Counted from the stretch's first letter, positions 15,101-24,185 are shown. The stretch is 53,901 bases of DNA from Micromonospora sp. C31 (GCF_018070575.1 NZ_JAGPXN010000029.1:1-53901), one strand, 5' to 3'. A program made the numbers and translations. The notes: a model not told the origin generated them from the letters alone.

Positions 15101-17214
15101 GGGTGCGTACCGACCTGGACGCGGTGACCGAGCGGCTCACCAGGTCGTTGTCCGCCCCCGTCGCGGTGGTGCCGGCGGCCACCGCGGCCGGACCCACCGA
15201 CAGGCAGCTCAACGCGGCGCTGGACGGGCTGCGCGGCTCGGTGCACGGCACGGGCACCACGACCCACGCCTTCACCCAGTTCCAGATGTTCGCCATCCAG
15301 CGCTCCGCCACCGGCGCAGGCGGCCCCGCCGTACGGCTGCATCTCGACGGACCGCCGCTGCCGTCCACGCTGGACTGGTGGTCCCTGCTCGGCGGTGTCG
15401 CCGCCGTCGCCTACCGGGCCGTGGCGGCGGTCACCCCCGACGAACACCGGGAGACGCTGTGCGCCCTGCTCGCGGAGCTGGACGTGCTCGACCTGAGCGC
15501 GGCGGCCGAGCCCGGGAGGTGGCGCCGGTGCCGGCTGCACCTGTGCGACGACGACCTGAAGAACCCCGACGGATCGCGCCGCTACCCCAGGCCGGGCATC
15601 CTGCCGTTGCCCGACGGGGCGTTCCTCGCCGTCCTCAACTCCAGCGGCACGACCACCGGCTACTTCTTCGACGCGCTGCACCACGACCCGGCCGGCGTGT
15701 TCGCCGTGCCCGAGCCGTACACGCCGCACTCCTCGGAGCCGGTCGGTGACGGCCGGCCGGCCGACTGGCTGGCCCGCTTCCGCACCGAGTGGGCCGCGCG
15801 CGGTCCGCTGCCCTGGCGGCCGGAGGCGGCCGAGCGGTTCGCCGAGCTGACCGGCGTCACCCCCACCGCCGCGAAGCTGCTGCTGGCCGGTCTGCCGTAC
15901 GTGGACTCGGCCGGCACCGTGCCGGTCGAGCTGCGCAGGGCGCTCGGGATCAGGCAGGCCGGGGAGGTCAAGCTGGCCTTCGGGGTGCTGCGGGAGGCCC
16001 GGCCGGGATTGCGGCGGGCCGTGGTCTCGGCGCTGCTGCCGGAGGACCCGGCCCGGCTGTGGACCGACGGCCCGGACGTGGCCGCCGCCGCGGCGGTGTG
16101 GAACGCCGCCCTGGGGCGCCGGGTGGTGGTGCCCGAACAGTTGCTCGCCGGGGCGACGCGGGCCGTCCGCACCGGCTGGGAACCGGCGAAGGCGTTGCCG
16201 GCGCTGCTCGACCCGGCCCACTCGGCCGAGCTGAGCACCGACCTGGCCTTCGAGATCCGGGGCGACCGGGTCCGACCGGTCGACGGCGGGGCGGCGGGCT
16301 TCACCGGTCACGTGCTGCGCTCCACGGTCGCGCTGGCGGCCTGGGTCGCCCACCACACGCCGGCGGGTGATGCGTGCCGGGCCGCGCTGCCGGCCGCGCT
16401 GGCCGCGATCCGCGACCGGCTGGCCAACCCCGGCCTGCTGCTCGACCTCGATCAGTACGTCTCCCTGCCCGCGTTCCGCCAGGTGGCGGGCACCCCGTCG
16501 GAGACCGCGCCGGGCTGGGAACGGTACGGCGCCATCGTCCTGGCCACCCACGACGACCAGCCGTCGCCCGCGCTGCGGCCGGCCCTGCTCGACGCTGACG
16601 GGACGGACCCGTACCTGCCGGCGCTGCGCGGGGACGCCGCCAAGCCGTACCCGATCGAGGTGGCGCTGCGCCTGGTGCGTGACCCACGCTTCGCGGCGCT
16701 GCTCGGCGATCCGGGGGAGCCGCACGGCGGCGCGCGGGCGGCGGACGGGACCTGGTGGCCGCAGGACCCGACCCGCTCGGTGCCCGACCTGGTCGCCGAG
16801 GTGGCCGGGGAACACGGCCTGGGCACCGACGCGGCGACGGCGTACCTCATGCTGCTGGCCATGCCGGACCCGACCGACCGCGACACGGCGAAGTGGACCG
16901 GTTGGAAGCCGGCCCGGCTGAAGGCGGCCCGCGCCGAACTGGCCGGCACCGACCTCGTCGTCGCGGCCAGCCGGTCCCGGGCCGGCCGGTCGCTGTTCCT
17001 GCCCGGCCCGTGGCTGGAACGCGGCAACGGGCAGGCGCCGATCGAGGGCTGGAAGGCCGCCCTGTTCGACCTCGCCCCCGACGGTACGGCAGCGCTCGGC
17101 GTGACCGTGCCGTTCGAACCGGCCGCCGAGCTCTACCGGCGGGCCTGGCGACGCCTGCGCGACGGCGACCGGCCCCGCTTCGACAACCTGCCCGCCCGCG
17201 GCACCCACCGCTGA
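12136..17214 (+). CDS. Very large (1692 aa) partner protein of the MoxR-VWA operon
   Basis: Soluble multidomain protein of YehI-like (DUF4132-associated) context, with no confident enzyme motif. N-terminal ~650 residues are alpha-helical repeats (FARTLPHFLPTFFEQAARVF, AYATQLFNKARKAEAQHGLP). A middle beta-rich part follows (ILGGPTTVRVLGAEGIVLRH, YHYVDGQLLVYWRSKALDYD, with a similar TDGTSHWVYRHSDDD strand set), then a Gly/Pro/Ala linker made of 18-bp repeats near residue 940, then a C-terminal ~650-residue helical part. It may be a scaffold remodelled by the ATPase. GTG 12136 overlaps the previous stop by 4 bp; ATG 12145 is an alternative. The long minus-strand frame beneath it is a codon-bias shadow. 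Confidence 0.75.
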   Translation: MTGMTTTTGGYPVESLLTAGAVLPTGTAGAAERAVPLTARTYRHPALDDRQVVRLVDAALGEGEDIALEFLGLTPGAEPVVVGLGPRRPLAFPEWVLVHHPADGRHALAVVPELQKLAKQVRSRPKAALDAYQSIADRFARTLPHFLPTFFEQAARVFLAAGQDAYATQLFNKARKAEAQHGLPVDLHRLDEVYVEFASAKVVSATALAGYAKELSAQLPADEALERFCRLALRAAAAGVVPSTQSATAVNRLVRTATRAAGRAAAAVADREAAYLTGLLRLPVAVEAPAGWWKAHLPAVTALAGRDPAVRGSLLDLMPADRDDLVTWLALLTDTGALSGLCDPDAPVAARPRDGSVGWLRRFVSRANSGHRRHRRRLPQLYPLVERMADRLRVELTDGGETLDADGDLELLDLLLALDLPVAAPKDRDVLDLANWATRGGERDLLAVAGDDRFTGALRRGVEQLDDQPDALCRMVETPGVRPVLTDWLRARIHDRFATGLPYLAASVDWLGRIPVEALRLVSDDIDGSGAPGPGGDLGRALDVDLAERVARSLRGGIFDELGWPAWELAWQEVTGGDRRVEVTRQEAWPYVILGGPTTVRVLGAEGIVLRHDLRIPTGDSWGQPGYHYVDGQLLVYWRSKALDYDLRGYWHSSPGEPQPIHGDCHGRQPRRKEVTLPLAGGGRVTGAGVLHAGDTAVPSELPVITDGTSHWVYRHSDDDTPGWREYDPVGNTHGRRSLPRFLADLPVGGSRLRESASWLRPALSDRATPAAVPVDGLLGWRVVTLPDGSVRGEDLAGRTVTVAAGQEPIAALVLPGDDRPRAVLKGFVLVDPDGVVTAAVGPPSSRDYDPNAVPLPAPAFLGNLLPRDPAGSTALRRTDRETAAALFEVALDERRAALAEEAARATARAATRSASTVATPAITGRPVALPASAAGPAATAGPAATAGPAATGDEDTDALVELVRATLPAVSHDAVLAGVAGVLRLAARVRTDLDAVTERLTRSLSAPVAVVPAATAAGPTDRQLNAALDGLRGSVHGTGTTTHAFTQFQMFAIQRSATGAGGPAVRLHLDGPPLPSTLDWWSLLGGVAAVAYRAVAAVTPDEHRETLCALLAELDVLDLSAAAEPGRWRRCRLHLCDDDLKNPDGSRRYPRPGILPLPDGAFLAVLNSSGTTTGYFFDALHHDPAGVFAVPEPYTPHSSEPVGDGRPADWLARFRTEWAARGPLPWRPEAAERFAELTGVTPTAAKLLLAGLPYVDSAGTVPVELRRALGIRQAGEVKLAFGVLREARPGLRRAVVSALLPEDPARLWTDGPDVAAAAAVWNAALGRRVVVPEQLLAGATRAVRTGWEPAKALPALLDPAHSAELSTDLAFEIRGDRVRPVDGGAAGFTGHVLRSTVALAAWVAHHTPAGDACRAALPAALAAIRDRLANPGLLLDLDQYVSLPAFRQVAGTPSETAPGWERYGAIVLATHDDQPSPALRPALLDADGTDPYLPALRGDAAKPYPIEVALRLVRDPRFAALLGDPGEPHGGARAADGTWWPQDPTRSVPDLVAEVAGEHGLGTDAATAYLMLLAMPDPTDRDTAKWTGWKPARLKAARAELAGTDLVVAASRSRAGRSLFLPGPWLERGNGQAPIEGWKAALFDLAPDGTAALGVTVPFEPAAELYRRAWRRLRDGDRPRFDNLPARGTHR
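14941..14994 (+). repeat. Three 18-bp coding repeats (Gly-Pro-Ala-Ala-Thr-Ala linker)
   Basis: Tandem units of GGGCCTGCCGCCACCGCC at 14941, 14959 and 14977 (the last with one mismatch) encode GPAATA repeats in the interdomain linker of the 1692-aa protein. Copy number may vary between strains. Confidence 0.9.
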
Positions 17215-17229
17215 CCCGTACCCGCGCCG

Positions 17230-17276
17230 GCGGTGGTGTCCGCGTCGACCTCCCCGGGCGTCGCGGACACCACCGC
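17230..17276 (+). terminator. 15-bp hairpin inside the MoxR-VWA operon
   Basis: GCGGTGGTGTCCGCG (17230-17244) pairs perfectly with 17262-17276 around a 17-nt loop, in the only sizeable gap of the operon (113 bp). It may be a partial terminator lowering expression of the ATPase gene relative to the scaffold, or a processing/stability element. Confidence 0.5.
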
Positions 17277-17327
17277 GCTGCCGACCCCTGTCCCGAAACA
17301 CCCCGAGAGAGAGATCGAGGAACACCC

Positions 17328-18515
17328 GTGACCGTGACGGACCACCGCCTGACCGGGGCGCCGGAGACCGCCGCCCAGGTCCTCTCCGCCGAGCAGCGCT
17401 ACGCCGACGAACTGGCCTTCCTGGCCGTGTACGACGACGGGGCCCGGCCACCGGGCTGGGCGCTGACCCCGCGCGCCGTGGTCACCTTCATCCAGGGCAG
17501 TGCCGGCGAGGCGCTGAGGCTGCCCGCCGACCGGCGTACCGGCCCGGACGGCACCGAACTGCCGGCCAGCATGACCATCCCGGCGAAGTTCGTCGGCGAG
17601 CGGAGCCTGGTCGAGCGGTGCGTGGTCACCCTGGCCGGCGAGCGGGGACTGCTGCTGGTCGGCGAGCCCGGCACCGCCAAGTCCATGCTGTCCGAGCTGC
17701 TGGCCGCTGCGGTCTGCGGCACCAGCGCGTTGACCGTGCAGGGCACCGCCGGCACCACCGAGGACGCCTTCCGCTACGGCTGGAACTACGCCCTGCTGCT
17801 CGCCCAGGGCCCGACCCCGCAGGCGCTGGTCGACTCGCCGGTGCTGACCGCGATGCGCACCGGCCGGGTGGTGCGCATCGAGGAGGTCACCCGCTGCCTG
17901 CCCGAGGTGCAGGACGCGCTGGTGTCCATCCTGTCCGACCGGCGGATGAACGTGCCGGAGCTGTCCGGCACCGGGGACGGGCTGATCCGCGCCCTGCCCG
18001 GGTTCACCGTGATCGCCACGGCCAACCTGCGGGACCGGGGCGTGTCGGAGATGTCCTCGGCGCTCAAGCGCCGGTTCAACTTCGAGACCATCCACCCGAT
18101 CGCCGACGCGGACGTCGAGACCGACCTGGTCCGCCAGCAGGCCACCGCCGCCGTGCGGCGTGCCGGCGCGGCGTACACGGTGGACGACGCGGTGCTCGAC
18201 GCCCTGGTCACCGTGTTCCGCGACCTGCGTTCCGGCCGCTCGGGCGAGGGCTGGGACGTGGAGCGGCCCGGCACCGTGATGTCCACCGCCGAGGCGGTGC
18301 AGGTGGCGGTGTCGCTCGGCCTGTCGGCCGCGTACCTGCCCGCCGGGGACGCGCTCGACCTGGTGCCCGGGCACCTGCTCGGCGTGGTGCGCAAGGACGA
18401 CCAGAACGACCACGCCCGGCTGCTCGGCTACTGGGACGGCCCGGTCCGTCGCCGCGCCGAGGACGGCTCGGCGATGTGGCGCCGGCTCTGGGACCTGCGG
18501 GAGAACCTGCGGTGA
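17328..18515 (+). CDS. MoxR-type AAA+ ATPase
   Basis: 395 aa. Walker A is GEPGTAKS (residues ~110-117), a Walker B-like stretch is GRVVRIEEVTRC, sensor 1 is FTVIATANLRDRG and the arginine-finger region is SSALKRRFNFETIHPI. Such ATPases work with VWA-domain proteins as chaperone-like remodellers, here presumably with the DUF5682-VWA fusion encoded next. It corresponds to YehL in the E. coli operon. GTG 17328 with GAGG 7 nt upstream; its TGA overlaps the next GTG. The first 60 residues, before the core, are specific to this subgroup. Confidence 0.88.
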   Translation: MTVTDHRLTGAPETAAQVLSAEQRYADELAFLAVYDDGARPPGWALTPRAVVTFIQGSAGEALRLPADRRTGPDGTELPASMTIPAKFVGERSLVERCVVTLAGERGLLLVGEPGTAKSMLSELLAAAVCGTSALTVQGTAGTTEDAFRYGWNYALLLAQGPTPQALVDSPVLTAMRTGRVVRIEEVTRCLPEVQDALVSILSDRRMNVPELSGTGDGLIRALPGFTVIATANLRDRGVSEMSSALKRRFNFETIHPIADADVETDLVRQQATAAVRRAGAAYTVDDAVLDALVTVFRDLRSGRSGEGWDVERPGTVMSTAEAVQVAVSLGLSAAYLPAGDALDLVPGHLLGVVRKDDQNDHARLLGYWDGPVRRRAEDGSAMWRRLWDLRENLR

Positions 18516-21500
18516 CGATGCTCTCCAGCACGTCGCCCGATGCGGCCCCGCCGACCGTCGAACCGGTGGCGGCCGGCCCGTCGGCGGTCGACCCGACGAC
18601 GGCCGACCCGCGCGCCGTGGTCGACGCGCTCGCCGGTTCGGTCCGGCCGTACCTGATCGGGGTGCGGCATCACAGCCCGGCGCTGGCGGCGGTGGTCCCG
18701 GCGCTGCTGGACGCCGCCGGGGCCGAGGTGGTCTGCATCGAGTTGCCGGCCGACTTCCAGCGCTGGCTGCCCCACCTGTCCGATCCGGCCGCCCGGGCCC
18801 CGCTGGCCCTGGTCGGCAGCCACGGCGCGGACGGGCCGATGGGCTTCTACCCGTTCGCCGACTTCTCCCCGGAGCTGGCCGCGATCCGCTGGGCCCGGCA
18901 GCGCGGCGTCGAGGTGCTCTGCTGCGACCTGCCGCTGGCCGATCCCGGCTGGAGCGCCGGCACCACCGAGCCCGACCCGACCGCCGGTGGCGAGCCCGCA
19001 CCGGACGCGGGGGAGCCGGTGGGCGGCCTGCGCCGGTCCTACGCCGCCGCGCTGCGCGCCAGCGGCACCGGCCGCGACGGTGACGACCTGTGGGACCGGG
19101 TGGTCGAGGTGCGTGCCCCGGGCAGCCCGCCCGAGGCGCTGCGCCGGGCCGCGCTCGGGGTCGGCTGGGCGATGCGCACCGACAGCGCCGACCGTGGCGG
19201 CGTACCGGCCCGCGACCTGGCCCGCGAGCGGCACATGCGCCGGGTGCTGGACGGGGCCGGCGCCGACGGCCGGCGGGTCGCCGCCGTCGTCGGCGCCTTC
19301 CACGCCCCGGCCCTGCTCACCACCGGGTCGAGCGCCGACGTCGCCGCCGCGTGCTCCGGCCCGGTCGCCGCCCCGGGCGACCCGGTCCGGTCCGTGCCGA
19401 CCCGGCCCGCGCCGGCCGCCGCCGACGCTGCCGGCACGGCGGTCACCTCGCTGGTGCCGTACGCCTTCGACCTGCTCGACTCCCGGTCCGGCTACCCGGC
19501 CGGGATCCGTGATCCGCGCTGGCAGCAGTCCGTCCTCGCCGCCGCCGGCGATCCGGAACGGATCCGGGCCGCCGCCGCCCGGGCGGTCACCGACCTGTGC
19601 CGGGAACTGCGCGCGGCCGGTCACACCGCCGGCACCGGCGAGGCGACCGAGACGGTACGGCTGGCCGACGACCTGGCCCGGCTGCGGGACCTGCCCGCCC
19701 CGGGCCGGGGCGAGGTGTTGGAGGCGGTGACCACCGTGCTCGGCCAGGGCGAGCTGCTCGGCCGCGGCCGAGCGCTGGCCAAGGCGCTGGAGACCGTGCT
19801 GGTCGGCGCCGAACGGGGCCGCGTCGCCCCCGGCACGCCGCGCTCCGGGCTCGGCCCGGCGGTCGAGGCGGACCTCACCACGCTGCGGCTGCCCAACCCG
19901 GGCAGCCCGAAGGCCAGGGAGGTCCGCCTGGACCCGCTGCGCACCGAGCTGGACGGGCGGCGCGAGATCCTGCTGCAACGCCTGCAGGTCTGCGGCGTCG
20001 GCTACGGCGAGGCGATCGCGGTGTCCGGCACCGGCGACGGCGCCGCCCTGACCACCCGCTGGCAACTGGCCTGGACGCCGTCCGTGGCGGCCCGGCTGGA
20101 TCTGGTCGGCGTACGCGGGGTCACCGCGGCGCTGGCCGCGGCCGGCACCCTGCGGGAGCGGTTCCGCCGGGAGGCCGCCGACGGTGGACCCACCGCCGCG
20201 CAACTGCTCACCGGGCTGCGCGACGCCGCCCGGTGCGACCTGCCGGAGCTGGTCACCGACCGGCTCGAGCTGGCGGCCTCGGTGCTGCCGGGGACGGGCA
20301 CGCTGCCCGAGCTGCTGGACGCGTTGGACCTGCTGGAGGCGCTGCGCCGCGAACACCTGCCCGGCACCTCCGCCGACGGCCGGGCGCGGGCGGGCGAGTT
20401 GGCCGTCGTGCTGCTGGACGCGGCCGTACGCGGGCTGCCCGGCCTCGCCGGCAGCGACGCGCCGACCGACGCCGCCGCGCTGGTCGACCTCGCGGTCCGG
20501 GCCGGCGAGGACCGCGTCGGCCTGCTCCTGGACGAGGCCCTCGACGACCTGGCCCGCGCCGGCTCGCCGCTGATCCAGGGCGCCGCCCTGGCCGCCCGGG
20601 TGCTGCTCGACCTGACCGATCTGGAGACGCTGGGCACCCGGGTGGCCGGTTGGATCGACGCGGCGACCGCACCGGACACCCGTCGGCACCTGCGCCGGTC
20701 GCTCGGCGGCCTGCTCGCCGGGGCGCACCCGCTGTTGCAGTCCGCCCCGGCCGCGTTGGACCCCCTGCTGGAGCGGATCGAGCGGCTCCCCGACGCCGAC
20801 TTCGTGGACCGGCTGCCCGCGCTGCGCGGCGGCTTCGACGTGCTCACCCCGGCGGCCCGGGACCGGCTGCTGCACACCGTCACCGACCGGCTGGGCGACC
20901 GGCTCGATCTGAGCCTGTCGGCCCCGCCCGAGCTGCTGGCCCGCTGGGCCGCCGCCGACGCGGCCGGGCGGGCCGCCCTGCTCGCCCGCCGCATCCCGGT
21001 TCCGGGCACGTCGAGCAGCCCCACCGCGACTCCCGGCTCCACCGCGACTCCGGGCCTTACCGCGACCCCCGGCTCCACCGCGACCCCGGGCCTTACCGCC
21101 GACGCCGCGCCGGTGCCGGACGCACCGCACGCCCGGCTCACCCCCACCGACCGGTGGCGACTGCTGCTCGGCCGCCAACCCGACCGGTTGCCGGCTGACG
21201 CCCGCCGCTACGCCCGCGCCCTGGACGAGCTGTACGGGGCGGGTCGGGGCGAGGGCGCCACCGAGCTCGGTCAGGCGGCCGGCGGCGGCCAGGAGGCGTC
21301 CTTCCCGACCGCCCGCGAGTGGGCCGACGAACTCGAGGCGCTGTTCGGCACGGCGGTACGCGAGGAGGTCATCGCCCGGGCGGCCGAGACCGGCCGTACG
21401 GACGTGCTCACCGAGCTCGACCCGGCGGCGGTACGCCCCTCGATGGAGCTGCTGACCTCGGTGCTGTCGCTGGCCGGTGGGCTGCCCGAGGGGCAGCTGG

Positions 21501-22246
21501 CCAGGCTGCGGCCACTGGTGCGGCGGCTGGTCGAGGAGCTGACCAGGCAGTTGGCCACCCAGGTGCGTCCGGCGCTGACCGGGCTGGGCAACCCGCGTCC
21601 GACCCACCGCCCCGGCGGCCGGATCAACCTCGCCCGTACGCTGCGGGCGAACCTGGCGCACACCCAGCGGCTCGGCGACGGCCGGACGGTGGTGGTGCCG
21701 CAACGCCCCGTCTTCAACAGCCGCACCCGCAAGGAGGCCGACTGGCGGCTGGTGCTGGTGGTCGACGTGTCCGGCTCGATGGAGGCGTCGGTGGTGTGGT
21801 CGGCGTTGACCGCCGCCGTACTGGCCGGGGTGCCCACCCTGTCCACCCACTTCCTCGCCTTCTCCACCGAGGTGGTCGACCTGACCGACCGGGTCGACGA
21901 CCCGCTCTCGCTGCTGCTGGAGGTGCGCGTCGGCGGCGGTACGCACATCGCCGCCGGGCTGGCCGCCGCCCGCTCGCTGGTGACCGTGCCGAGCCGCACC
22001 ATCGTCGCGGTGGTCAGCGACTTCGAGGAGGGCTACGCGCTGGCCGGGCTGCTCGGCGAGGTCCGCACGCTGGTCAATTCCGGCGTGCATCTGCTCGGCT
22101 GCGCCGCGCTGGACGACGGGGGAGTGCCCTGCTACTCGGTGCCGGTCGCCGAACAGCTCGTCGCGGCCGGGATGCCGGTCGCCGCCCTCAGCCCGCTCGA
22201 ACTCGCCCGCTGGGTGGGCGACCGCATCCGCGGAGGATCACGTTGA
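18512..22246 (+). CDS. DUF5682-VWA fusion protein (YehM plus YehP equivalent)
   Basis: 1244 aa. The N-terminal ~450 residues look like DUF5682 (VRPYLIGVRHHSPALAAVVP, AEVVCIELPADFQRWLPHL, GAFHAPALLT). A helical middle follows, then a Thr/Pro linker made of 18-bp repeats (residues ~838-861). The C-terminal ~360 residues carry a CoxE-like VWA domain with an intact MIDAS: DVSGSMEASVVWS, the distal Thr in GGGTHIAAGL and Asp in VVSDFEEGY. In E. coli these parts are separate genes. GTG 18512 overlaps the ATPase stop; ATG 18518 is equally possible. The VWA part should dock the MoxR ATPase to a client (family knowledge). Confidence 0.82.
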   Translation: MTMLSSTSPDAAPPTVEPVAAGPSAVDPTTADPRAVVDALAGSVRPYLIGVRHHSPALAAVVPALLDAAGAEVVCIELPADFQRWLPHLSDPAARAPLALVGSHGADGPMGFYPFADFSPELAAIRWARQRGVEVLCCDLPLADPGWSAGTTEPDPTAGGEPAPDAGEPVGGLRRSYAAALRASGTGRDGDDLWDRVVEVRAPGSPPEALRRAALGVGWAMRTDSADRGGVPARDLARERHMRRVLDGAGADGRRVAAVVGAFHAPALLTTGSSADVAAACSGPVAAPGDPVRSVPTRPAPAAADAAGTAVTSLVPYAFDLLDSRSGYPAGIRDPRWQQSVLAAAGDPERIRAAAARAVTDLCRELRAAGHTAGTGEATETVRLADDLARLRDLPAPGRGEVLEAVTTVLGQGELLGRGRALAKALETVLVGAERGRVAPGTPRSGLGPAVEADLTTLRLPNPGSPKAREVRLDPLRTELDGRREILLQRLQVCGVGYGEAIAVSGTGDGAALTTRWQLAWTPSVAARLDLVGVRGVTAALAAAGTLRERFRREAADGGPTAAQLLTGLRDAARCDLPELVTDRLELAASVLPGTGTLPELLDALDLLEALRREHLPGTSADGRARAGELAVVLLDAAVRGLPGLAGSDAPTDAAALVDLAVRAGEDRVGLLLDEALDDLARAGSPLIQGAALAARVLLDLTDLETLGTRVAGWIDAATAPDTRRHLRRSLGGLLAGAHPLLQSAPAALDPLLERIERLPDADFVDRLPALRGGFDVLTPAARDRLLHTVTDRLGDRLDLSLSAPPELLARWAAADAAGRAALLARRIPVPGTSSSPTATPGSTATPGLTATPGSTATPGLTADAAPVPDAPHARLTPTDRWRLLLGRQPDRLPADARRYARALDELYGAGRGEGATELGQAAGGGQEASFPTAREWADELEALFGTAVREEVIARAAETGRTDVLTELDPAAVRPSMELLTSVLSLAGGLPEGQLARLRPLVRRLVEELTRQLATQVRPALTGLGNPRPTHRPGGRINLARTLRANLAHTQRLGDGRTVVVPQRPVFNSRTRKEADWRLVLVVDVSGSMEASVVWSALTAAVLAGVPTLSTHFLAFSTEVVDLTDRVDDPLSLLLEVRVGGGTHIAAGLAAARSLVTVPSRTIVAVVSDFEEGYALAGLLGEVRTLVNSGVHLLGCAALDDGGVPCYSVPVAEQLVAAGMPVAALSPLELARWVGDRIRGGSR
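21023..21094 (+). repeat. Four 18-bp coding repeats in the DUF5682-VWA linker
   Basis: Units of ACCGCGACTCCCGGCTCC type alternate with ACCGCGACTCCGGGCCTT, giving two 36-bp copies that encode TATPGS/TATPGL. It is the same 18-bp period as the linker repeats of the neighbouring 1692-aa gene. Confidence 0.9.
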
Positions 22247-24168
22247 CGGACCGCACAGCCACCGCCGTGGACACCGACCGGTTGCCGCCGGTGCTGCCGG
22301 CGGTCGCCGCCGCGGCGGTGGCGGCCCTGCCACCCCGACTGCACAAACGACTGGACGCCGCCGTCGAGCGGCTCGCCGGCGCACCGGTCGGCCCGGTCGA
22401 CGGGGGCGTGTCGGTCGACTGCGGCCCGGAGGCGTCGGTCACCCTGACGCCCGCAGCGACCGGCGCGGTCACCGATCCGCACCAGGCGCGGTGCAGTTGC
22501 CTGCTGGCACCCCGCTGTCTGCACCGCACCGCCGTCCTGCTCGCCTGTCCGGTCGCCGACCCGGCCACCCACCCCGATCCGGCGGCCACCACCGCCATGG
22601 TGTCTCCTTCGGACGGCGCCGGCGCGGCCGCCGCCCGGACCGGGCGTACCGGAACATCGGCCGGCACGGTCGGTCGTGCCGGCCGGAGCGCGGCACCGAC
22701 GAAGGCGCAACGCGCCGCCGCCGACGCGTTGTGGCGGGCGGCCGCCGCGGTGCTCGCGGCCGGCGTGCCGGCCGCCGGGGCGGTGCCCCAGGCCGAACTG
22801 CTGCGGGCCGCCCACAGCGCCCGGCTCGCCGGTCTGCCCCGAGCCGAGAGCGCCGCGCTGCGCACCGTGCGTGGCCTGCGCGCACACCGGCGACGACAGG
22901 ACGGCCACCGGCTGGCCGAGTTGGTCGACGTGCTGCACGACCTGCTGTACGTCGCCGGCCGGCTGGCCGCCGGTGATCCCGATCCGGCGCTGGTCGGCGT
23001 CCTGCGGCGGGCCTACCAGCCGGACGGCACCCTGGAGGTGTACGGCGTCTGCCGGGAACCGGTGATCAGCGCGACCGGGTACGCCGGGGTGGTCACCCAC
23101 CTGGTCGCCGCCGACGGGCGCCAGCTCTCCTTCGGCGACGTGAAACCGGGCGGCCCGGACCGGGCACGCGACTGCGCCCGGGCGGTCACCGAGATGGGCG
23201 CGGTCGCGGTCAACCACGCGGTGCTGGCCCGTGGCGGCCTGCGGATCACCGGCACCACCGTCTCCCCGGACGGCCGGCTCGGCGCCGGCAAGGGGGTCCG
23301 GGCCACCCCGCTCACCGCGGCCGACTGGTCCACCGGGCCGCTGGCGCGACTGTTCACCCGCCCGCTCGCCGAGGTGGTGACCGCGCAACTCGCCACCGAC
23401 GACCCGGAGGACCCGGCCCGGGCCGGAACCGCGCTGGTCGGCGGTGACCTGATCGTGGTGGGCGCCGCCGGTGACCAGGTGCTGGCCCGCGAGTTGGCCC
23501 CCGCCACCGACGAAGGAGGCGAGCGGGCGCCAGTGCCGGACGGGCCGCTGATCCGGCTGGTGCCGGTCGACTCCCATCCGATGCTGGCCCATGTGGCCAA
23601 CCTGCGGCGGCTCGCCTCCCGGCCCGGCCTGCGGGTCCGGGTGGTCGGCCGGCTGGACCCGGACCGGGCCAGCACGCTGCGACCGCTCGCGGTCGGCCCG
23701 GTGCCCGGTTCCGCCGCCACGTTGCGGCTGCCGGCGGACTGGCACGGCCGGGCGGACCTGGGCTACGACGAACTCCAGGGCGGCCACCTGCCGCCGCGCG
23801 ACCCGGCGGAGACGACCGGAACCGTCCGCACCGTCGGCGCGGACGCGGTTGCGGAGTCCCCGCTGTGGCGGGTCCGCCGGCTGGTGGAGTTGGCCGTCTC
23901 GGGCGGTCGTCGCGCCGTCGCCGAGGCGGCCCGCGGCGACGGCACCGGCCTGGCCGGCCCGGTGCGCCGCGCCGGCTTCACCACCGCCGCCGCGCTCACC
24001 ACCGCGCTGGCCGACGAGTCCGCCCGGCGTGGCCGGGACGCGTTCGGCCGGCTCGCCAATGCCGATCCGGACGGGTACGCGTGGGCCTGGCTCGCCGCGA
24101 CCGCCCATCTCGCCGCGGCGGAGCGGGAGCTGATCCGGTCCTCCTGGACCGCTGCACCCGTCGGCTGA
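22243..24168 (+). CDS. SWIM zinc-finger protein (YehQ-like), last gene of the operon
   Basis: 641 aa. A SWIM-type CxCx(n)CxH motif is seen at residues ~85-98 (RCSCLLAPRCLHRTAVLL). The rest is helical and beta regions typical of the MoxR-operon SWIM partner (LTLDLIV-type strands such as TALVGGDLIVVGAAGDQVLA). SWIM domains bind zinc and contact protein or DNA. The start is TTG 22243, overlapping the previous TGA (TTGA), with GGAGG at 22232-22236, 6 nt away, which fixes this choice. A 23-bp-stem terminator follows 17 bp after the stop and closes the operon. Confidence 0.82.
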   Translation: MTDRTATAVDTDRLPPVLPAVAAAAVAALPPRLHKRLDAAVERLAGAPVGPVDGGVSVDCGPEASVTLTPAATGAVTDPHQARCSCLLAPRCLHRTAVLLACPVADPATHPDPAATTAMVSPSDGAGAAAARTGRTGTSAGTVGRAGRSAAPTKAQRAAADALWRAAAAVLAAGVPAAGAVPQAELLRAAHSARLAGLPRAESAALRTVRGLRAHRRRQDGHRLAELVDVLHDLLYVAGRLAAGDPDPALVGVLRRAYQPDGTLEVYGVCREPVISATGYAGVVTHLVAADGRQLSFGDVKPGGPDRARDCARAVTEMGAVAVNHAVLARGGLRITGTTVSPDGRLGAGKGVRATPLTAADWSTGPLARLFTRPLAEVVTAQLATDDPEDPARAGTALVGGDLIVVGAAGDQVLARELAPATDEGGERAPVPDGPLIRLVPVDSHPMLAHVANLRRLASRPGLRVRVVGRLDPDRASTLRPLAVGPVPGSAATLRLPADWHGRADLGYDELQGGHLPPRDPAETTGTVRTVGADAVAESPLWRVRRLVELAVSGGRRAVAEAARGDGTGLAGPVRRAGFTTAAALTTALADESARRGRDAFGRLANADPDGYAWAWLAATAHLAAAERELIRSSWTAAPVG

Positions 24169-24185
24169 ACCCGCCGGCACCGGCC

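Noticed and set aside
12202..17451. 1749-codon open frame on the minus strand under the DUF4132-partner gene
   Set aside because: Arg/Gly/Gln-rich shadow caused by GC-rich third positions of the plus-strand gene; no family pattern, no start signals. The same holds for 18428-22090 and 22132-24180 (minus) and 44282-47527 (minus).
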